Origin: Chlorobaculum tepidum TLS
GTDB lineage: Bacteria; Bacteroidota; Chlorobiia; Chlorobiales; Chlorobiaceae
DNA length: 64,000 bases
Direction of reading: 5' to 3'
Assembly: GCF_000006985.1 (NCBI RefSeq)
Contig: NC_002932.3
Coordinates: 979,109 to 1,043,108 of the forward strand
Positions within the stretch are counted from its first letter, which is position 1. Each line of letters opens with the position of its first letter. This document shows, piece by piece, positions 58,098-64,000 of the stretch. The notes under the pieces are model-generated. The model was not told where the DNA came from. It searched no databases and saw only the letters and a list, made by a program, of their open reading frames with translations. The translations under genes were made by a program, and so were the position numbers.

Positions 58098-59348
58098 TCA
58101 CTCCATCTTGTTTTCCAGCGACTGGCTGGTCGCAATGACGGCGGCTTTGCTGGCGGGATAGAGGCTGACAAGCAGGGTGAAGAAGAGGGCTGCGGCTCCA
58201 ACGGCGAGGAAGTCGCCGGTTTTCATGCTGATGGGATAGGCGCTGATGATGAAGGCACTCTTCGAGGGAAGCTGGACGATGCCCCACAGCTCTTGCGCTT
58301 TGCAGATGAGCCAGGCTAAAAGCGAGCCAAGCGTCGTGCCGGCCAGACCCGTCAGCCCGCCTTCGACGATAAAGATCGTCATAAACTGCGGCCGTTCGAG
58401 GCCAAGGCAGCGCAGATAGAAGAGTTCGTGGCGCTTGTCGATGACCGTCATGGCGAGCGATCCGGCGAGGCTCAGAAGAGCCACCAGAATCACCAGCATC
58501 AGCACGGCGAAGCTGGCCCACTTTTCAAGCTGCATCACGGCAAACATGTCGCGGTGCCGCTCCCGCAGCGTTACCACACGCAACGTTTTTTCCCGATGGG
58601 TTGCCGAAATCCATTCGCGAAGTCGAGCTTCGAGCGTTTCGTCGCTCACCCCTGACTTCCCCCTGATGTCGATGCCAGAGTAGCGCCCACGACCGAAAAG
58701 CAGGATGTTCTGGGCCATTTCAACCGGCGCGAGCACGTAGCGGTCGTCGAACAGCTTTTGCAGCGAAAAGCTGCTCTGGACTCGCACGTCGCTCATCGAA
58801 AGCGCGGGCATCAGCTCCGGTTGCGAAAGGGCTTGCAGGCCAGCTGAAATCAGCTCCGGGCTGAAGAGCCGCACCGGTTCATCAGGGTAAAGCCGTAGCC
58901 TTTCAGCAAGCAGGTTACCTGCCGAGATTCCGTCTGTGGAGAAATAGGGCTGCGTGGTGGAGGTCGTTTGCATCAGAGAGCGCTGCGCCTCGGCGGTCAA
59001 ACCGCGCACCATGATCAGCTCGCTTTTGCCCGACGCAGTAATAATCGCCTGCCCCTCGACGAAGGGGTGCGCCGTTTCGACGCCATCGAGCCTGGCGATG
59101 GCGGCAAGCAGAGAGTCGCTCACTACCAGCGAGCGCCCCTGCGCGGGCACGATCTGAACCGGACCTTCAACGGTCACGAAGAGGTCACGGGCCAGCTTCT
59201 GGAAGCCGTTCAGCACGCTCATCACAACGAGCAGCGTCGAGACGCCGACGACGATCCCCGCGAGACTGATGCCCGAAATAATATTGATTACCCGGAAGCG
59301 CTTGCGCGCGAAGCTGTAACGCCCGGCTATCCAGATACCTGCTTTCAT
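58098..59348 (-). CDS. LolC/LolE-type ABC transporter permease (second of pair)
   Basis: A 416-residue FtsX/MacB-fold permease with an N-terminal membrane helix (INIISGISLAGIVVGVSTLL), a large periplasmic domain and three C-terminal helices (FAVLMLVILVALLSLAGSLA). GLTGLAGTTLGSLLAWLICKA matches the FtsX core. LolC/E with LolD release lipoproteins to the outer membrane. No LolD ATPase is adjacent. It is 10 bp downstream of its paralogue and in the same operon. Confidence 0.87.
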   Translation of the reverse strand: MKAGIWIAGRYSFARKRFRVINIISGISLAGIVVGVSTLLVVMSVLNGFQKLARDLFVTVEGPVQIVPAQGRSLVVSDSLLAAIARLDGVETAHPFVEGQAIITASGKSELIMVRGLTAEAQRSLMQTTSTTQPYFSTDGISAGNLLAERLRLYPDEPVRLFSPELISAGLQALSQPELMPALSMSDVRVQSSFSLQKLFDDRYVLAPVEMAQNILLFGRGRYSGIDIRGKSGVSDETLEARLREWISATHREKTLRVVTLRERHRDMFAVMQLEKWASFAVLMLVILVALLSLAGSLAMTVIDKRHELFYLRCLGLERPQFMTIFIVEGGLTGLAGTTLGSLLAWLICKAQELWGIVQLPSKSAFIISAYPISMKTGDFLAVGAAALFFTLLVSLYPASKAAVIATSQSLENKME

Positions 59349-59358
59349 CGTTTTCTTT

Positions 59359-60627
59359 TCACGTGGTCAGTGCGGTTGCGGGCTGGAGCGAAGCGGCAAC
59401 GCGTGATGGAATGAAAGCGAAAAGCAGCGTCAGCACCGCCACGCCCCCCGACACGGCGAGGTATTGAAGCGGGTCGATTTCGAGCGGCACGTGGCGGATG
59501 AAGTAGCTCTTTTCCGGCAGCGTAATGAGATGGAATCGCAGCTCGAAGAGCGACAGGCCAAGCGCGAGCAGGTTACCCAGGCCAATGCCGACCAGTGAAA
59601 TCATGAGCGCCTGTCCCATGAACACCAAGCTCACGGCGCGAGGTTCGAGACCAAGCGCGGTCAACATGCCGATCTCCTTCGTTTTTTCGATGATGAGCAC
59701 CAGCAGCGTCGAAACGATGTTGAACACCGCCACAACCGTGATGGTGATGATGAGCAGTGGCATGATGTTTTTCTGGAGTTTGAGCCACTCAAAAAGGTTT
59801 GCGTAGCGCTCGTACACCGTGTAGGAGTAAAAGGGATAACCGAGTGTGGATGCCACAGTCGCCGAAATCGCCTGCAGATCGCGCAAGTTGCCGACGTTGG
59901 CTTCGTAGCCCGAAATCATGTCGGGATGGTAAAGCTGTTGAAGCCTGCCGAGATCGGCGAAGACGATGATGTCGTCGAAGCCTTCGGAGAGGCCGGTGTC
60001 GTAGATGCCCGCGACTCGCGCCACGTGCAGATCAAGGCTCGACAGCAACTCGACCACGCTCTCCTTGCCGGTGATGCCGGACGTGCCGTTTTTGCCAGCG
60101 ATGCCGACAATCAGCAGTTGATCGCCCGCCTTGACACCGAGCTTGTCGGCGAGCGTCCTGCCAAGCAGGATGGGCAGCGAGCCGTCCGCAGAAGCCGGAG
60201 CCGATTCGAGCAGTTCCGGTCCGTTCTGCAGAAAGCGTGAACTCTCGCGTGGATCGATCCCCTGAATCATTGCTGGTGCGATCTCTCCGCCTGCATCGCC
60301 CTTCCCGGCGCGGCTCCGGAGCATCACGTTCATTTCAAGAAACGGTGAAACCGAAACGATGCCCGGCACGCTTTTCAGCGTCTGAAGGTCGCGGCGGGTT
60401 TCAAGAAACAGGCGTTCGTCGGGCTGGCGTACCTGAAGATGCGAGGTGAACCTGATGAGCTTACCCTCGATGACCGAAGCAAATCCATTCACAATCGACA
60501 GCGTCAGAATCAGCGCCGCCGTCCCCACGGCAATCCCAATCACCGCCGCCAGCACGATAAACGTCGGCTTCGACAGCGAGCGAGGCTTAAAGGCAAATCG
60601 CCTGGCAATGTAGAGCTCGGCTTTCAC
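59359..60627 (-). CDS. LolC/LolE-type ABC transporter permease (first of pair)
   Basis: A 422-residue paralogue of the downstream gene with the same layout. It starts AELYIARRFAFKPRSLSKPT, with helix FIVLAAVIGIAVGTAALILTL. A periplasmic MacB-type domain holds LPILLGRTLADKLGVKAGDQ. The C-terminal core is VVAVFNIVSTLLVLIIEKTK, followed by EIGMLTALGLEPRAV. Two non-identical permeases in tandem suggest a LolCE heterodimer whose ATPase is encoded elsewhere. A MacB-like exporter is the alternative. Confidence 0.87.
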   Translation of the reverse strand: MKAELYIARRFAFKPRSLSKPTFIVLAAVIGIAVGTAALILTLSIVNGFASVIEGKLIRFTSHLQVRQPDERLFLETRRDLQTLKSVPGIVSVSPFLEMNVMLRSRAGKGDAGGEIAPAMIQGIDPRESSRFLQNGPELLESAPASADGSLPILLGRTLADKLGVKAGDQLLIVGIAGKNGTSGITGKESVVELLSSLDLHVARVAGIYDTGLSEGFDDIIVFADLGRLQQLYHPDMISGYEANVGNLRDLQAISATVASTLGYPFYSYTVYERYANLFEWLKLQKNIMPLLIITITVVAVFNIVSTLLVLIIEKTKEIGMLTALGLEPRAVSLVFMGQALMISLVGIGLGNLLALGLSLFELRFHLITLPEKSYFIRHVPLEIDPLQYLAVSGGVAVLTLLFAFIPSRVAASLQPATALTT

Positions 60628-60887
60628 TGAGTAGTCAAAGGCGCGGATGATGGATCGTGGTTCAGGAGAAGACGAACCTCCCTTCTAATGCAGGGAAAGA
60701 TAAGAATTTCTGGGCATCTGGTGTGGATTGCGCAGTAAAGATTGGGAGAGGACTAATGGCTGGAGCGGATTTGTAAAGGTCTCGAAGCAAAAGGTGATTC
60801 AAGGGATGTCGGAAATCCGGATTGTAAGGGCAGTGACCCGCAAGCCAAGCCGGGTTATTCCCCACTACCGCTCCGCCACCTTCTCTT

Positions 60888-62147
60888 TTAAACCTCCCTC
60901 GTAAATGCCAAAACCATATTTTTCCCTGATGACTTTGCTTTGTAAAGAGCTTTGTCAGCATTCACAATCAGCGAAGTACCGTCAGTGGCGTCATCGAGCC
61001 ATGAGGCGACACCGATACTCACCGTCAGTTGTCCGCCGGGCTGCTTGCTTTCGTGCTCGAACGGTTCTGCGTAAATGATGTTGCGCAGCCGCTCGGAAAT
61101 ATCAAGCGCTGTCGCCCGGTCAGTCTTCGGAAAAAGGATGGCGAATTCGTCACCCCCAAACCTCGATGGAATATCGGTCATGCGACACTCCTTCCTGATG
61201 ATTTCGGCGATTCTCGCCAGCGCCCTGTCTCCGGCAACGTGCCCGTAACGGTCGTTATAGTTCTTGAAGTTGTCGATATCGATCATGGCGAGCGAGATAT
61301 CGCCGTTGAAGCGCCGTGCCCGCTCGACATCGATAATGAGATGCTCCTTGAAGTGGCGATAGTTGTAAAGATTGGTTTTTTCATCGCGGATGTGCAACTC
61401 GTCAAGCTTGCGGTTTTTCTCCTCGATGTCGTGGCACATGCTCGCGACCGATTCGCTGACGGAGCGCATGTCGGCGGATGGATCCTCGCCGTTCAAAAGG
61501 GTTTCAGCAGCTTCGGCGGTATCGTGCAAACTTTCGGAAAGATTGCAATTCAACAGGGCAAGCCGTTCTGAAAGTTTATGGAGTGGAATGATCGAGCGCC
61601 GGTAGCTGGAGATGATAAGTTTCCCGCCAGCCAGCACAACAACAACCAGCAAAAGCGTAATAAACACGAGATAGTAATTCAGGCTGGCTGTGAGCTGCGC
61701 TTTTTCATCAGTGATCTTCGCGCTCAGCTTTTCTATCATGCCATCCATATCGACGACCATGAGCTGGAGCGATTCGCGGCTGACCGGAGCGGCAAGCGGC
61801 TGGCGGTGTTTCAGCCACTGGTTGAGTTCACTTCCCTGCTTCATCTCCAGGCTGCGCCCAATCTCCGAAAACCTGGCACACTCGATCCGGAGCTTCGACT
61901 GAATATCCGCCTGTTTGCCAAGTACAAGATGCTCATCCCCAAAAAGCTGTTCGATCGACGAAATGCTGGTGCGGCATTCAACCAGCCTCATGCGCAACGA
62001 CTCGTCTTCACTGATCTGGTGAAGACGGGAACTCTGGAAAGCACCAAACCAGGCGGTTCCTCCGGCAGCCAGAATCAGCGCCACAATACCGAAAATCATT
62101 GTTAACCTGAGGAAGTAATTGCCTGTAGTATCGCTTTCGTTTTTCAT
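60888..62147 (-). CDS. membrane diguanylate cyclase with periplasmic sensor domain
   Basis: A 419-residue protein. Helix 1 (about 14-37), a helical periplasmic domain (about 38-157), helix 2 (about 158-179), a HAMP-like coiled linker, and a GGDEF domain with active site RFGGDEFAILFP (GGDEF at 331-335). The product-inhibition I-site R322-x-x-D325 is at the canonical spacing. Metal-binding residues in AMIDIDNFKNYND are intact. It should make cyclic-di-GMP. It starts 4 bp after the stop of the binding-protein gene, so a shared signalling function is likely. Confidence 0.92.
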   Translation of the reverse strand: MKNESDTTGNYFLRLTMIFGIVALILAAGGTAWFGAFQSSRLHQISEDESLRMRLVECRTSISSIEQLFGDEHLVLGKQADIQSKLRIECARFSEIGRSLEMKQGSELNQWLKHRQPLAAPVSRESLQLMVVDMDGMIEKLSAKITDEKAQLTASLNYYLVFITLLLVVVVLAGGKLIISSYRRSIIPLHKLSERLALLNCNLSESLHDTAEAAETLLNGEDPSADMRSVSESVASMCHDIEEKNRKLDELHIRDEKTNLYNYRHFKEHLIIDVERARRFNGDISLAMIDIDNFKNYNDRYGHVAGDRALARIAEIIRKECRMTDIPSRFGGDEFAILFPKTDRATALDISERLRNIIYAEPFEHESKQPGGQLTVSIGVASWLDDATDGTSLIVNADKALYKAKSSGKNMVLAFTREV

Positions 62148-62151
62148 TTAG

Positions 62152-63090
62152 TCACTTGAGAATGATGGTACGCACGAGCTGTTCGTATGGCGCCATGTCG
62201 CCGCGCTCAAAGAGCTTCTGCCCCTCTTTGGCAAGCCATGCGCCAAACCCGGTCGCCAGCGGGTTGTACGGATCGTAGAGATAGAAAATATCCGTGGAAA
62301 GCGGATACTCGCCAGTATAAATCGTTTCGGGAGAAGCCGCCACCGGCTTGCCGCCCGCATCGGCGCTCACCGGCACCGCTTTGATGCTGCTTCCATAGCC
62401 GGAGCGCAAGGACGCCGCATACTCGGGCAGGGTCATAATCGCAGCAGCATACCGGTCTTTGCTGACGCGATCCAGCAGCGTTGGCAGGTCTGGCTCCGCT
62501 GAAGCCGAAAGAGCTTCCGTTTTACCGAAGAGCATCTCCGAAAGCAAAGTGCGGGCACGCAGGTTGCTGCCGTCCAGGCAGGCGACGATCGTACCGCGCG
62601 AGCCACCGAGAGATTTCCAGTCAGTTAGACGTCCGGAAAAAATCGCTTTCAGGTTGGCAATCGAGACGGAGTAAACGGGATTAGCGCAGTTAACGACAAA
62701 CACAAGCGCATTGCGGGCGACCGGCTGACGTCTGACGGGATGCTTCAGCGTGGAAAGCAGCGAATCCTCACGGGCAGAGAGAGCGCCCTCGATGAGCGCT
62801 GCATCGACCTTCTTTTCGAGAAGCCGCAAAACCGGGCGGGAAGATTCCTGGGAGAGTTTGATGGCCGCGTTCGGATACTGGTCCGAAAATGCCGCTGCTT
62901 GAATTCCGGCAACGGCAGTGAGCGATTGATCAACCGCCACGGCAAGAGTTCCGCTGATGGGCGTGTCACCGGAAATGGCCGAACCAAGAGGGCTTTCCGG
63001 CGAAGGCGCACGCATCCAGAGCCAGACAGGCACAGCAATGCCTGTGGCCAGAATAAGTGCAATCACGACGTCACGGAACCGGTGATTCAT
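62152..63090 (-). CDS. membrane-anchored PstS-like periplasmic binding protein
   Basis: A 312-residue protein. The N-terminal helix (VVIALILATGIAVPVWLWM) has no clear cleavage site, so it may be an anchor. The body resembles type II phosphate-binding proteins (PBP_like_2): AVDQSLTAVAGIQAAAFSD, ANLKAIFSGRLTDWKSLGG, and SRGTIVACLDGSNLRARTLL. The conserved phosphate-contact serines are not certain. No pst transport genes are adjacent. It is the first gene of a two-gene operon with the diguanylate cyclase. Confidence 0.8.
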   Translation of the reverse strand: MNHRFRDVVIALILATGIAVPVWLWMRAPSPESPLGSAISGDTPISGTLAVAVDQSLTAVAGIQAAAFSDQYPNAAIKLSQESSRPVLRLLEKKVDAALIEGALSAREDSLLSTLKHPVRRQPVARNALVFVVNCANPVYSVSIANLKAIFSGRLTDWKSLGGSRGTIVACLDGSNLRARTLLSEMLFGKTEALSASAEPDLPTLLDRVSKDRYAAAIMTLPEYAASLRSGYGSSIKAVPVSADAGGKPVAASPETIYTGEYPLSTDIFYLYDPYNPLATGFGAWLAKEGQKLFERGDMAPYEQLVRTIILK

Positions 63091-63214
63091 GGTATTTTTT
63101 TAAACGTTAGGCTGAAAGATAGGCAAAACGGCAGAACATTGGAATTGTAAACATTTCGGAAATGCCCTGTTTCTTCATGGAAATAAAGCGTGAATTCACT
63201 AACATCCGCTTTCC

Positions 63215-63228
63215 TGAATATTTATTCA
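63215..63228 (+). promoter_or_regulatory. candidate ArgR operator (ARG box)
   Basis: TGAATATTTATTCA matches the E. coli-type ARG box core TGAAT-WWWW-ATTCA exactly and lies 27 bp upstream of the argC ATG. A second, shorter palindrome TGAATTCA is at 63191-63198. Arginine-dependent repression of the arg operon is inferred. Confidence 0.6.
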
Positions 63229-63255
63229 CTCTGGTGCATTCGCATTTAAACCCTG

Positions 63256-64000
63256 ATGAATCATATCCCGATGCAGAATAAGAAGGTTACGGTTTCGGTC
63301 ATCGGCGCTTCAGGATATTCAGGAGCCGAGCTGGTGAAGCTGCTCATGAAGCATCCGGGAATCGTTATCGAAGAGCTTTACGCCCACACCCAGGCGGGCA
63401 AGCGCTTTACGGAGCTGTATCCGTCGATACCCTGCGACAAGACGTTCCAGACCTATGCCGGACAGACCAATAGTGATGTTTACTTGCTCGCTCTCCCGCA
63501 TGGCGAGGCGTTACAGCTGGTGCCGGGCATCGTGGCTGCCGGAAAAAAGGTGATCGACCTGTCGGGCGACTTCAGACTGAAAAACACCGCCGAGCACAAG
63601 CGCTTTTATGGCGGCGACAAGTCGGCGGAGGACGTGCTCCAGTACGGAATGCCAGAGCTGTTCCGCGACGAAATCGCTGGATCGACAGCAATCAGCAATC
63701 CGGGTTGCTACGCCACGAGCATCATCCTCGGCCTTGCGCCCCTCTTCCTTGGCGGCATGGCGGGGCTCGACGTCGAGTCGGTGAACGTGACAGCGGTTTC
63801 CGGCATTTCGGGCGCGGGTCGAAGCGCGAAGCTCGAACTCTCGTTCTCGGAGATGAGCGGAAACATGCGAGCCTACAAGGTGGGCAAGCACCAGCACACG
63901 CCCGAGATCATGCAGACACTCGGCACCTCCGTGACCGATCCGTCGTTCCGCTTCGTCTTCACACCGATGATCGCGCCTTATGTCCGAGGCATCTACTCGG
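63256..64000 (+). CDS. argC: N-acetyl-gamma-glutamyl-phosphate reductase (3' end beyond window)
   Basis: At least 248 residues from ATG 63256 ([10 protein letters not shown]); a second ATG at 63271 is possible. The NADP-binding motif is [18 protein letters not shown] and the catalytic cysteine is C151 in [25 protein letters not shown] and [10 protein letters not shown] are further family motifs. It reduces N-acetylglutamyl-phosphate in arginine synthesis. It is probably the first gene of an arg operon continuing outside the window. Confidence 0.96.
   Translation, partial: MNHIPMQNKKVTVSVIGASGYSGAELVKLLMKHPGIVIEELYAHTQAGKRFTELYPSIPCDKTFQTYAGQTNSDVYLLALPHGEALQLVPGIVAAGKKVIDLSGDFRLKNTAEHKRFYGGDKSAEDVLQYGMPELFRDEIAGSTAISNPGCYATSIILGLAPLFLGGMAGLDVESVNVTAVSGISGAGRSAKLELSFSEMSGNMRAYKVGKHQHTPEIMQTLGTSVTDPSFRFVFTPMIAPYVRGIYS

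Overview
The window looks like a chromosome segment of a green sulfur bacterium (Chlorobi), closest in gene content and order to Chlorobaculum (C. tepidum-like). This is inferred from marker genes, not from a database search. The markers are a chlorosome envelope protein of the CsmB/CsmF family, the 8-vinyl reductase BciA of bacteriochlorophyll synthesis, both subunits of ATP-citrate lyase (reverse TCA cycle) next to a flavin-dependent sulfide:quinone oxidoreductase, and a tandem pair of rubredoxins. Coding density is high. Many genes are translationally coupled through ATGA or GTGA overlaps.

Layout. 1-5.1 kb: the 5' end of a methyltransferase, a small DUF4295-like protein, dihydroorotase, a FAH-family hydrolase, a pentapeptide-repeat/TIR protein and csmF. 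5.1-10.2 kb: a plus-strand run of 5-formyl-THF cyclo-ligase, ppk1, rpiB, a CBS protein and an M20 amidohydrolase. 10.3-23.7 kb: housekeeping genes (fba, prc, argH, pepD, purT, bciA) mixed with conserved unknowns, including a degenerate class III cyclase domain, a frameshifted GNAT remnant, a 29-codon ORF and a 59-codon winged-helix-like protein. 23.9-32.5 kb: a recC-recB-recD operon. 32.5-33.6 kb: decayed insertion sequences (an IS5-type 5' fragment and an ISL3-type 3' fragment). 33.6-38.4 kb: an extracytoplasmic redox/flavinylation cassette (TlpA-like thioredoxin, DUF4266 lipoprotein, DUF3570 barrel, ApbE) followed by dsbD. 38.4-46.7 kb: two NAD(P)-binding proteins, a CPBP-like membrane protein, lipA, a DUF3298 protein, a 209-bp inverted-repeat element, ppk2, a phosphotransacetylase-family protein and sqrF. 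47-51 kb: aclB-aclA and lgt. 51.5-64 kb: FetAB-type ABC transporter, HerA-like ATPase, TMEM165-type transporter, lipocalin, GNAT, two rubredoxins, a LolC/LolE-type permease pair, a binding-protein/diguanylate-cyclase module, and argC with an ArgR-like operator.

How genes work together. SqrF feeds electrons from sulfide into the quinone pool, while AclAB closes the reverse TCA cycle. BciA and CsmF serve the chlorosome antenna. The TlpA/DUF4266/DUF3570/ApbE block and DsbD form an envelope thiol and flavin redox neighbourhood. PPK1 and PPK2 make and use polyphosphate.

The most interesting leads are: two ApbE-type flavinylation-like motifs inside the DUF3570 protein encoded just upstream of apbE; a TIR domain whose expected catalytic glutamate is threonine; the binding-protein/GGDEF pair; and the MITE-like inverted repeat at about 41.7 kb.
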